Positions 28,942 through 35,665 of a stretch of 42,374 nt of DNA are shown one piece after another. Each line of letters opens with the position of its first letter. Positions within the stretch are counted from its first letter, which is position 1. Both the position numbers and the translations under genes were made by a program. Below the pieces are notes generated by a model. It made no database searches. It had not been told where the DNA came from and saw only the letters and a program-made list of their open reading frames with translations. Source of the stretch: a virus; IMG/VR virus record IMGVR_UViG_3300046529_001220, positions 1 to 42,374 of that record; one strand, written 5' to 3'.

Positions 28942-29703
28942 ATGAGAAACCCCAAGTACGGCTGGGAACCCCAGCTCCCCGACCACAGAGACCATCGCCT
29001 CGCAATCGACCGAAACGTGACTCTGTACAAGAAGTACGACCTCCGGGTCATGTGTCCCCGCACGCTCTTCGACCAGGGCCAGCTCGGCAGTTGCACGGCT
29101 AATGCTATCTGCTCTGCCATCGAATTCGACCTGCTGAAGCAAAAGCTTACCTACCTCGTCCCCTCGCGGCTGTTCGTTTATTATAACGAGCGGGCGATGG
29201 AAGGCACGATTGCCTCCGACGCGGGTGCCAACATTCGTGACGGCATCAAGACCATCAACAGCCTCGGCGTTTGTTCTGAGGCCTCTTGGCCATATTCGGA
29301 TGCGAACCCCGGAAGGTTCACTCAGAAGCCGTCAGCAAAATGCTTCACCGCTGCTCTCAAAAACAAGTCCGTGAGCTACCAGGCGGTCGCGCAGAACCTC
29401 CAGGCCATGAAGGCCTGCATCGCCTCCAAGACTCCTTTCGTTTTCGGATTCACTGTGTACGACTCTTTCGAGAGCGATGCAGTGGCGCAAACGGGCATCG
29501 TACCGATGCCGGGACCGAACGAAAATGTCCTCGGCGGCCACGCAGTTCTTTGCGTAGGATACGACGACACGACCCAGACCTTCATCGTCCGCAACTCCTG
29601 GGGCCCCGGCTGGGGCATGGGTGGATATTTCACGATTCCATACGCCTACCTCACGAATTCGAATCTCGCCAGCGACTTCTGGGCCATCTCCGTAATGGCC
29701 TAG
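28942..29703 (+). CDS. Papain-like (C1A) cysteine peptidase
   Basis: 253 residues from ATG 28942, set by the class B motif; the frame is open further upstream but that part belongs to another gene. Catalytic set: Gln45 and Cys51 in DQGQLGSCTANA (papain spacing of six), His200 in GGHAVLCVGYDD and Asn218 in VRNSWGPGWG. All four are present, so it should be active. The N-terminal 35 residues (PDHRDHRLAIDRNVTL) resemble those of phage and bacterial C1A enzymes rather than a long propeptide. There is no signal peptide. Next to a membrane-anchored metallopeptidase in the tail block, it may cleave virion proteins or host surface proteins. Confidence 0.9.
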   Translation: MRNPKYGWEPQLPDHRDHRLAIDRNVTLYKKYDLRVMCPRTLFDQGQLGSCTANAICSAIEFDLLKQKLTYLVPSRLFVYYNERAMEGTIASDAGANIRDGIKTINSLGVCSEASWPYSDANPGRFTQKPSAKCFTAALKNKSVSYQAVAQNLQAMKACIASKTPFVFGFTVYDSFESDAVAQTGIVPMPGPNENVLGGHAVLCVGYDDTTQTFIVRNSWGPGWGMGGYFTIPYAYLTNSNLASDFWAISVMA

Positions 29704-29705
29704 CA

Positions 29706-29712
29706 CAATCTT
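29706..29712 (+). promoter_or_regulatory. Class B promoter for 29719-30381
   Basis: CAATCTT followed by exactly six bases and ATG 29719, the predicted +1. Confidence 0.78.
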
Positions 29713-29718
29713 GATGGT

Positions 29719-30381
29719 ATGAAGGCCGTCAAGAAATTCAAAATCCTCACCTGGGACTGTCTGCTCATTTATGGCGGTATCTGCGCTCTCTTTCTGATTC
29801 TTTTCGGAGCTGCAGTCAACCACAACTACATCCAGACAAACCACAGAATCCCGGTACCGGGTTGGATTGCTTTGGTGGCTGCAACCCTGGGGGCCCTGAC
29901 CACTTCAGGCATGGTCTTCAAGTCGCGCTGGGACTTCAGCAAGCAAATCACGGGCTACAGCGACTCGGGTGTGGCCATCATGGCCAGCAACCTGCCAGCG
30001 ACATCCTACGCGCAGGTCGAGGCGTGGACCGAGGCGGTCATCCGAGACGACGTCGCCTTCTTCTCCAACACGTTCCCCAATCCCACTGACGCTGCGGCCA
30101 AGATGGTCGATGGCTTCAATGGCGAATACCTGACCTTCAGTCTCAAGCCCATTCCGATGGACGCAAAGACCTCGGCCGCCAATGGGACCCTGGCCCAGTT
30201 TGCCGTCGGTATGACGACTGACGGTACAGTCTGTGTCTGGTGGGACGTGGAAAACGAGGATTTCGTGACAAAGGTTGTACCTCGACTGCGTCATGAATTC
30301 GGTCACGTCTGCCTCAACGCGATGGGTATCCCCGGCGGTGGCCAGCACCTCTACATGGCGAAGGTCGGCTTCCCCTACTAA
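29719..30381 (+). CDS. Membrane-anchored zinc metallopeptidase (HExxH)
   Basis: 220 residues. Two membrane helices (about 12-33, LLIYGGICALFLILFGAAV, and 47-66, GWIALVAATLGALTTSG) anchor the protein. The soluble part carries HEFGH at 192-196, the zincin motif with Glu193 as general base, and His210 as probable third zinc ligand (GGGQHLYM). With both termini on the same side after two passes, the catalytic domain would face the cytoplasm if the N-terminus does. Late expression and the adjacent cysteine peptidase suggest roles in lysis, membrane remodelling or virion maturation. No named family is assigned. Confidence 0.75.
   Translation: MKAVKKFKILTWDCLLIYGGICALFLILFGAAVNHNYIQTNHRIPVPGWIALVAATLGALTTSGMVFKSRWDFSKQITGYSDSGVAIMASNLPATSYAQVEAWTEAVIRDDVAFFSNTFPNPTDAAAKMVDGFNGEYLTFSLKPIPMDAKTSAANGTLAQFAVGMTTDGTVCVWWDVENEDFVTKVVPRLRHEFGHVCLNAMGIPGGGQHLYMAKVGFPY
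30373..30381 (+). repeat. CCCTACTAA, copy 1 of a short repeat at gene ends
   Basis: This nine-base string encodes the Pro-Tyr-stop end of the upstream gene, and recurs at 33108-33116 and 33125-33133. Two of the three copies lie just before a start codon (30385 and 33135) that lacks both Shine-Dalgarno site and class B motif. Confidence 0.4.
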
Positions 30382-30384
30382 TTC

Positions 30385-30801
30385 ATGCGTTCGCTAATTC
30401 TCAATGGCGCGAAGGTCCGCCTCTACGTGAACGGTCAGCCGTTCGCCCGAGTGACGGACTTTTCGTACAATATCGAAACTCCTCTCCGGGCTCTTTACGG
30501 CATTGAGAGCATGGAGGCCTTCGAGCTGGCTCCGACCATCGGTCGGGTGACCGGTTCGATGAACCTGCTCAAGCTCCAGAATGACGGCGGCACGGAAGGT
30601 GTGGGGATTACGGTGCCATTTGCGCTCTTGGCTCGCGCCCTTTATTTCTCCATAGCGCTTGTAGAAATTCAGACTGGAAACGTTATATTTGAAGCTCGCC
30701 AATGTTCAGCAACCAGCCAGAGATGGGGAGTAGCCACTAGGTCGTTTATCAGTGGTCAGGTGTCCTTCGAAGCCCTGAATTGGACAGGCGAAGTACGCTA
30801 A
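30385..30801 (+). CDS. Probable small structural protein (tail-tube-like fold)
   Basis: 138 residues. The pattern of strands and helix (AKVRLYVNGQPFARVTDFSYNIETP, LYGIESMEAFELAPT, VTGSMNLLKL, FEARQCSATSQRWGVATRSF, ISGQVSFEALNW) resembles phage tail-tube or tail-completion beta-sandwich proteins. It has no class B motif directly upstream and starts three bases after the previous stop, so it is probably read through from 29706. The precise role (tube, completion, or baseplate plug) is not determined. Confidence 0.55.
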   Translation: MRSLILNGAKVRLYVNGQPFARVTDFSYNIETPLRALYGIESMEAFELAPTIGRVTGSMNLLKLQNDGGTEGVGITVPFALLARALYFSIALVEIQTGNVIFEARQCSATSQRWGVATRSFISGQVSFEALNWTGEVR

Positions 30802-30845
30802 CGCTGTAGATAATATCCACATTAGCGGGTCGATGTCCCGAACCC

Positions 30846-30852
30846 TAATCTT
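30846..30852 (+). promoter_or_regulatory. Class B promoter for 30859-31332
   Basis: TAATCTT followed by exactly six bases and ATG 30859, the predicted +1. It may once have driven the structural gene now at 31332. Confidence 0.68.
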
Positions 30853-30858
30853 CAATGC

Positions 30859-31332
30859 ATGAACAGTTTTCTCGTTACATGCGGACTGAGGAAATGTACA
30901 AAGTGTGGTGAAGTAAAGTCTGAAGAAGATGACTTCAGTTTCAGAGACAAATCCACAAGGACCAGGGTTGCTGTTTGTCGTGCTTGTGTAAATACTGCAT
31001 CCCAAAAATGGTACCAAAACAATAAAGAACGATGTGCAGCCAGGGCGCGAATCCCTGGAAGTAGTGCGAGAAAATGGAAGACAAAAAAGAGGGACCAGAA
31101 CAAAATTCTCTTGGTCCAACTCAAATCTGTACCATGTTTCGACTGCAAGGTTTCTTATCCTCCATGGGTCATGCAGTTCGACCACCGGGATGCACAATTG
31201 AAGAAAGATAACCTAGCAACAATGGCACATAACGGAAAACCCACGGAAGCAATCTTGGAGGAAGCGAGTAAATGCGACGTGGTATGCGCTAACTGTCACA
31301 TGGAAAGAACACACCGACGGAGGAGTGAGTAA
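30859..31332 (+). CDS. HNH endonuclease (homing type)
   Basis: 157 residues. The N-terminal part has a zinc pair CTKCGEVKSEEDDF and CRAC, as in other phage HNH enzymes with a Cys4 finger. The nuclease core is PCFDCKVSYPPWVMQFDHRD with KCDVVCANCHMERTH, close to the enzyme at 6924-7229. It is strongly AT-rich beside GC-rich structural genes, indicating recent arrival. It sits between two tail genes, its stop overlaps ATG 31332, and it contains a class B motif that could serve the next gene. Confidence 0.88.
   Translation: MNSFLVTCGLRKCTKCGEVKSEEDDFSFRDKSTRTRVAVCRACVNTASQKWYQNNKERCAARARIPGSSARKWKTKKRDQNKILLVQLKSVPCFDCKVSYPPWVMQFDHRDAQLKKDNLATMAHNGKPTEAILEEASKCDVVCANCHMERTHRRRSE
31250..31256 (+). 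promoter_or_regulatory. Class B motif inside the HNH gene, possibly driving 31332
   Basis: CAATCTT predicts +1 at about 31263, giving a 69-base leader ending in GGAGGAG before ATG 31332, the same layout as 14860/14933. It could also be chance. Confidence 0.45.
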
Positions 31333-33116
31333 TGGCTATCGAACGCCAACAAAACTGGCTCGGTCAGCAGCGGTGTGATGTTCCGCACTTGCGTTCAATC
31401 GAGAGCGCGATTGCAGCAGACTTCGACCTGCTTGCCGGGTCCGTCATGGCCGGCAAGAATCCGCTGGTGGTCGAGGGTTTCTACGTGGTCAGCACCGCGG
31501 TGACCGCGGCGTCCTCGCTACAGCTCCAGGTGGCAGACAGTACCCTCATTCACTTCTTCGCTTCCGAGTCGGGCTCCGTCTTCCACGTCCCCGCAGACCG
31601 CGCCAACGAGGTCCTGAACACCACCAACCCGAAAATCACGGGTTCCTGGACCCCTTCAACGGTCAACTTCGTCGGCCTCGACCTGATTCGTTCTGCGGAT
31701 GCCAGCACGACCGACCTGGTGGAGTTCATCGACGTCAACACCGAGCTGGAAGACCCCCATGAGGTTCCCCTCGCGCGCACGCTCGACTACCGCATCATCA
31801 TCTCGACCCAGGACTTCGACTCTCGCCCCGGCGTCGCACCCCTTGCCCGCGTCCTGCTAGACTCGGTCGGCAACGTCACGGATATCCAGGACGCCCGCCA
31901 GTTCTTTTTTCGACTTGGAGAAGGTGGCACGGTCCCCAATCCAGGCGCCTCCTTCCACTGGCCAGCTGGCCGCAACGAAGTGAACAGCGGCGACCCGTTT
32001 GCTGGTGGCGACAAAGCCATCACCAACTTTAAGGGGTGGATGAATTCGGTTATGACCCGTCTCTGGGAGGTCGGCGGGGGTGAGTATTGGTACTCCTCGA
32101 CCGAGGACCGCAACGTTGCTATGGCTCGGGCGGGCTCGCCCTTCGTTTCCACTGGAGAAAATTTCGAGTTCATTTCCAGTAACCTCCACTGGAAGGGGCT
32201 TGTGATTGTCTTCTCGAACTCCACCGGATTCAAGAACGCCATTGCCGACCAGACGACCGACCTTGCAGGCCTGACTGACCTCGCCGACGGTGAGTGCATC
32301 TACGTTGACCTCGACCGAACTCAAGACCGCACCGGGGGTTTGGCAATCTCTGCTCAGAAGGCTCCGCTGACTCTGCTTGGCGACCCTTCAACTCCGGGCA
32401 CCCGCTGGGTCATCGCATGGCGCTACGGCTCTGAAATCCACGTTCGCGACCAATCCTATGCGGTTGGCGCATCTCTCAAGGATGCGACCGTTTTGGCGTC
32501 TGGCTCGGTGAAGCTCTCGGCCACTGACAGTGCGCCAATCTCGCCAGCTCATGTTGCAACCGTGGACTCCCAAACCTTTACTGCACGCGCTGCCGGCCTC
32601 TCTCGTGGCTACCTCTTTGGTCCTGCTACCCCCTCTGTCAGTGACTTCATCGGTGGTTCCGGTGACATCATCATTGGCGGCGGCTCTGATGGTGCCGACG
32701 GGTTCGGAGGCGGTAACCCCGTCGACCACAACGTCATCCTCCAGATTGGCCGCACTCAGGATGAAATCAAACTAAATGGTGTTGGTGATTGGCTCACCCA
32801 CGGTGTAGCAGGAGCGTCAATCGCCAACAACAACACCTCTCTGGGGTATGGAAACCTGATTTTGCGTCTCATCGGGAGAGAATTTCTTGGTGGGGTCTCT
32901 GACCACGTTCATGTCTTCCTGGACGGCTCGTTTGGGTTTGATAACATTCTCTTTGGTTCAGGACCTATTACTCCAGCACCCGTCGTTGGCGCACAGATTC
33001 GTTCCAAGTTTTTCTTTCGGGATAACGGCGTCGCCAGCCCGAACAAGCGAGACCAGTTTTGTGTGATGGGGTGGGACGGAGCCATCACCCCACTTTGGTC
33101 CAGTAACCCCTACTAA
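31332..33116 (+). CDS. Tail/baseplate structural protein
   Basis: 594 residues. ATG overlaps the HNH stop, and GGAGGAG precedes it by six bases. The N-terminus (RQQNWLGQQRCDVPHLRSIESAIAADFDLLAG) is typical of phage structural proteins that bind a ring. The body is beta-rich with Gly-rich turns (GGSGDIIIGGGSDGADGFGGG), and a separate C-terminal domain begins near 475 (DEIKLNGVGDWLTHG) and ends SSNPY. It has no enzymatic motif. Its place between the peptidases and the Gly-rich adhesin suggests a fibre-attachment or baseplate-peripheral role. Confidence 0.6.
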   Translation: MAIERQQNWLGQQRCDVPHLRSIESAIAADFDLLAGSVMAGKNPLVVEGFYVVSTAVTAASSLQLQVADSTLIHFFASESGSVFHVPADRANEVLNTTNPKITGSWTPSTVNFVGLDLIRSADASTTDLVEFIDVNTELEDPHEVPLARTLDYRIIISTQDFDSRPGVAPLARVLLDSVGNVTDIQDARQFFFRLGEGGTVPNPGASFHWPAGRNEVNSGDPFAGGDKAITNFKGWMNSVMTRLWEVGGGEYWYSSTEDRNVAMARAGSPFVSTGENFEFISSNLHWKGLVIVFSNSTGFKNAIADQTTDLAGLTDLADGECIYVDLDRTQDRTGGLAISAQKAPLTLLGDPSTPGTRWVIAWRYGSEIHVRDQSYAVGASLKDATVLASGSVKLSATDSAPISPAHVATVDSQTFTARAAGLSRGYLFGPATPSVSDFIGGSGDIIIGGGSDGADGFGGGNPVDHNVILQIGRTQDEIKLNGVGDWLTHGVAGASIANNNTSLGYGNLILRLIGREFLGGVSDHVHVFLDGSFGFDNILFGSGPITPAPVVGAQIRSKFFFRDNGVASPNKRDQFCVMGWDGAITPLWSSNPY

Positions 33117-33133
33117 ACGTGAATCCCTACTAA
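33108..33133 (+). repeat. Tandem CCCTACTAA repeat upstream of 33135
   Basis: CCCTACTAA occurs at 33108-33116 (end of the upstream gene) and again at 33125-33133, a 17-base period ending one base before ATG 33135. It may be a small duplication of a gene end or an initiation signal. Confidence 0.45.
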
Positions 33134-33134
33134 C

Positions 33135-34046
33135 ATGATTATCGGCGCAGGCATCGACGCATCCATCTTCGGCACCGGGCTATCGGGTGACTACACTGTC
33201 ACTAGTGGTACAAACATCATTGAGAACGGGGGCGACAAGTACGCCAAGACCATCAGCTGGGCCAAGGTCAGCGGCGGTGACCCCGACTTCACAGTATGGG
33301 GTACGGGTCAAAGGTATTTTGCAACCAGGAAGATACTGATTGGTTCGGGAGTAACTCTTTTTGGTAAGCACCATGGCAGCCCAGGACCCGACCAGAGTGT
33401 GGGTTTTGTTGGAACCACAATCGGTGGTAACACGGGCAACGGCGGTACGGGAGCGGGCGGGGCCAACAATGGGTCACCGGGATTGGGTGGTGCTGGTATG
33501 GGTGGCAACGGCGGAGCGGGTGGCGCAGCCAACCCCCACACTGGGGGCGCAGGAGGGGTTATTAACAACTCACCACTGAAAGCCGCCAATGTTTCTCTCC
33601 AAGCGTTTCTAACTGGTCACGCACTGTTGGCCGGAAGCCAGGTTGCCATTCTGGGTGGGGCTAGCGGGGGCGGGGGCGGTTCCGAAGCGGGAGGGGCCGG
33701 CGGCGATGGCGGCGCTGGAGCTGGAGCTATCATCATGGCCGCTCCCATCATCCAAATCGATGGCATCGTAGACATGCGTGGTTGGGCTGGGGGAAATGCG
33801 CCCGGTGGTGGTATCAGTGGCGGGGGCGGGGGCGGGGGCGGGGGGCTCCTAATCCTAATTTGCGGTCAACTGATTCTGAACGGCACCATCAACATGAACG
33901 GTGGCGATGGTGGGGCTGGTTTCGGAGGCGTGGACGGTCACGGTGGGGTTGGAGGAGCAGGCGGCCAATACTTCGTGTTCAGCGGTGATTGGGAGAACTT
34001 GGTTCGTGTAATTGGCAGCACAGGAGCAACAGGAGCAAGTGGATAA
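33135..34046 (+). CDS. Glycine-rich adhesin-like tail protein
   Basis: 303 residues. The first 95 residues are a beta domain. From about residue 95 there are three Gly-rich blocks (such as GGNTGNGGTGAGGANNG, GGASGGGGGSEAGGAGG and GGGGGGGGG) broken by short hydrophobic strands (AIIMAAPIIQIDGIVDMRG, LLILICGQLILNGTINMNGG), ending in collagen-like GSTGATGASG. Such Gly runs form polyglycine-II sandwiches in the gp38 adhesins of T-even-type phages. It is probably a receptor-binding tip or fibre protein. No Shine-Dalgarno or class B motif is seen; the stop overlaps the next ATG. Confidence 0.62.
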   Translation: MIIGAGIDASIFGTGLSGDYTVTSGTNIIENGGDKYAKTISWAKVSGGDPDFTVWGTGQRYFATRKILIGSGVTLFGKHHGSPGPDQSVGFVGTTIGGNTGNGGTGAGGANNGSPGLGGAGMGGNGGAGGAANPHTGGAGGVINNSPLKAANVSLQAFLTGHALLAGSQVAILGGASGGGGGSEAGGAGGDGGAGAGAIIMAAPIIQIDGIVDMRGWAGGNAPGGGISGGGGGGGGGLLILICGQLILNGTINMNGGDGGAGFGGVDGHGGVGGAGGQYFVFSGDWENLVRVIGSTGATGASG

Positions 34047-34531
34047 TGGAAGCAACTGACCTCGCCCGCAAGACCGAAGAAATCGCAGCCCGCGACGTGG
34101 GCCAGCGAGAGAACCCGTCTAATCGGGGCCCTCGCATCGACCAGTACCAAGCGTACACGTCCATCGTCCTGGGTAGCGCGTACTGCGCATCGGCATGCTC
34201 TTTGTGGGTACATGAAGCAGCCATCGAGCTGAGCATCATTCCCCAATTCCAGAAGTCCGGCTCGGCTCTACATCTCTGGGCGAACAACCCCGACCTGCAA
34301 TTCACGACTCTGACCCCGGCCGACCTGCCCTGCGTCGGCATCAACGAACATGACGACCACATTCACGGTCACGCATTTCTCATTGTCGGGATGGATGAAG
34401 CGACCGGACAGCTTCAGACTATCGACCCCAACAGTGACCCCCATGGGAGCCGCGAGGGAACCGGCGTCTGGCAGCTCAACGTTCGCAACACCGCCGACGC
34501 CCAGCGCAAAGGCTACCTGAGGATTCAGTAA
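34046..34531 (+). CDS. CHAP-like peptidoglycan endopeptidase
   Basis: 161 residues from ATG 34046 (TAATG). The layout matches small phage amidase/endopeptidases: NRGPRIDQYQAYTS, a catalytic Cys region AYCASACSLWVHEA, a catalytic His in HGHAFLIVGMDE and a closing DPHGSREGTGVWQLNVR. The usual WCAAFV around the Cys is AYCASAC here, and the usual EGN motif before the Gly-Ser-Arg-Glu-Gly is DPN. It probably cuts cell-wall peptide bonds, either as endolysin or as a tail-associated lysin, given its place among tail genes. There is no signal peptide. Confidence 0.72.
   Translation: MEATDLARKTEEIAARDVGQRENPSNRGPRIDQYQAYTSIVLGSAYCASACSLWVHEAAIELSIIPQFQKSGSALHLWANNPDLQFTTLTPADLPCVGINEHDDHIHGHAFLIVGMDEATGQLQTIDPNSDPHGSREGTGVWQLNVRNTADAQRKGYLRIQ
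34518..34523 (+). promoter_or_regulatory. Ribosome-binding site TGAGGA supporting an ATT start
   Basis: TGAGGA ends seven bases before ATT 34531, the spacing expected for an initiation codon, and no ATG, GTG or TTG lies in that position in the open frame. Confidence 0.5.
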
Positions 34532-34875
34532 TTAAAGCAAAAATCACCCGCCTGGGAGAGACCATCGAGCTGGAGGGCACGGCCGAAGAGCTGGAGCGCT
34601 TCATCAAGCCGGCTGCTCCTTCCATCAGTATCCAGACCGCACCGTACATTCCAGGGCAGACCATCGTACCCCTGCCTTGGATTCCGTGCCCCATCGACAT
34701 CCAGCCGTTCATCATCACGAACCCCGCCATCCAGCCGTGTGCCCACGAGTACCCCAGCCCTTGGTTCGGGACCGTGCCGCCGTCCTGTCAGAAATGTGGA
34801 GCGTCCGAAGGACTCTTCTTCGGTCAGAACATCACCCAGATTCTCTGCACGAACAACTCGGGGCTGCTTCAATAA
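34531..34875 (+). CDS. Small zinc-ribbon protein with ATT start codon
   Basis: 114 residues in the frame 34531-34875. The only start consistent with the local layout is ATT, overlapping the stop of the peptidase gene (TAATT, mirroring the TAATG junctions elsewhere) and preceded by TGAGGA. The first residues (KAKITRLGETIELEGTAEELERFI) look like a complete phage-protein N-terminus, so the frame does not begin later. The C-terminal half has Pro-rich strands and a Cys/His cluster (CAHEY, CQKCG). ATT initiation is known for a few auto-regulated genes such as infC. The function is unknown. Confidence 0.6.
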   Translation: MKAKITRLGETIELEGTAEELERFIKPAAPSISIQTAPYIPGQTIVPLPWIPCPIDIQPFIITNPAIQPCAHEYPSPWFGTVPPSCQKCGASEGLFFGQNITQILCTNNSGLLQ

Positions 34876-34885
34876 TTCAAGCAGC
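34863..34885 (+). terminator. Stem-loop over the stop codon (possible terminator)
   Basis: GCTGCTT (34863-34869) pairs with AAGCAGC (34879-34885) around a nine-base loop containing TAA. No T tract follows, so termination is uncertain; it lies two bases before a class B promoter. Confidence 0.4.
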
Positions 34886-34886
34886 A

Positions 34887-34893
34887 CAATCTT
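34887..34893 (+). promoter_or_regulatory. Class B promoter for 34903-35634
   Basis: CAATCTT with nine bases to ATG 34903; +1 is predicted at 34900, leaving a three-base leader. Confidence 0.7.
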
Positions 34894-34902
34894 AGGGATA
34901 CG

Positions 34903-35634
34903 ATGAGCACGATTACCGGCAGCGATGGCGATACAACTGGAGTGGGGGCAGCTGTTCCAACAGCTCCTGTTGTGAACGCGTCCTTGGAGACGATGCCGGC
35001 AAATACCGTCAAAGGCAGTTTGACGGGTTCTGGCGCTCCAGTGGACCTGACGGCCGTTCAATTTACATCAATAGTGAATCTAGCAACCACATCCCTTCAG
35101 GGGGCTATGGCCGCTACAGACAAAGTAAAATTGAACGAACTCTCCCCAACCCTCAGCACGACTATTGTAGGTACTGATGCCACTTCCATCTCGGTTGATG
35201 TATCAGCCTACGGCGACGGTCTGTACGAAGTCGAGTTTGTAGGCACAGGCCATACCAGCTCGGGACCTGAGCTTCTTTGGCAGGCCAACGGTGCGGGTCT
35301 AACTAGTCCAAATGGCGTATACCTTCAAGCTCCGGCCGGGGTTTTGTCTGATAACGTTGAGACTGTTGGGATGTTTTTCAACAACATCTTCGTCAATAAT
35401 GCCGATACCACTCTCAGGGTTTGGGGTACCTTCAGCTCGCGCAATAATAAGCTCAGCGGATATGATTCGACGGGCTTTGGTAAGGCTGGGGCAACCGTTG
35501 GTTCTGTCATGATTGGGGGATACCATACCCCCGCAGCGGTTCTCACCAGTATCGGGTTGCTTGCTACCAATTTCGATGCTACAGACCGCATCAAGGTCGG
35601 TTCAGTTCTTCGTGTCAGAAAAATCGGTTCATAA
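34903..35634 (+). CDS. Tail fibre-associated structural protein
   Basis: 243 residues. The segment ANTVKGSLTGSGAPVDLTAVQF followed by LQGAMAATDKVKLNEL near residues 33-80 is the linker motif common to tail fibres, joining an N-terminal attachment part to a beta-sandwich head (ISVDVSAYGDGLYEVEFVGTG, LRVWGTFSSRNNKLSGYDS, VGSVLRVRKIGS). It lies directly before the long fibre gene and may be its partner or cap. Exact role unknown. Confidence 0.62.
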   Translation: MSTITGSDGDTTGVGAAVPTAPVVNASLETMPANTVKGSLTGSGAPVDLTAVQFTSIVNLATTSLQGAMAATDKVKLNELSPTLSTTIVGTDATSISVDVSAYGDGLYEVEFVGTGHTSSGPELLWQANGAGLTSPNGVYLQAPAGVLSDNVETVGMFFNNIFVNNADTTLRVWGTFSSRNNKLSGYDSTGFGKAGATVGSVMIGGYHTPAAVLTSIGLLATNFDATDRIKVGSVLRVRKIGS

Positions 35635-35647
35635 CCCTCTTTAGGGT
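35634..35647 (+). other. Small stem-loop after the gene end
   Basis: ACCCT (35634-35638) pairs with AGGGT (35643-35647) around a four-base loop, just after the stop codon and before the next class B motif. It may protect or process the 3' end. Confidence 0.35.
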
Positions 35648-35652
35648 AGAAA

Positions 35653-35659
35653 CAATCTT
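35653..35659 (+). promoter_or_regulatory. Class B promoter for 35666-39619
   Basis: CAATCTT followed by exactly six bases and GTG 35666, the predicted +1. Confidence 0.78.
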
Positions 35660-35665
35660 ACAGAC

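Noticed and set aside
28188-29120. 310-residue minus-strand frame over the kelch gene and peptidase start
   Set aside because: Low-complexity antisense translation with no start signal; it overlaps two well-supported genes.
33420-33850. CRISPR or tandem repeat array
   Set aside because: The repeats are GGN codon runs encoding polyglycine, with no constant repeat or spacer lengths.
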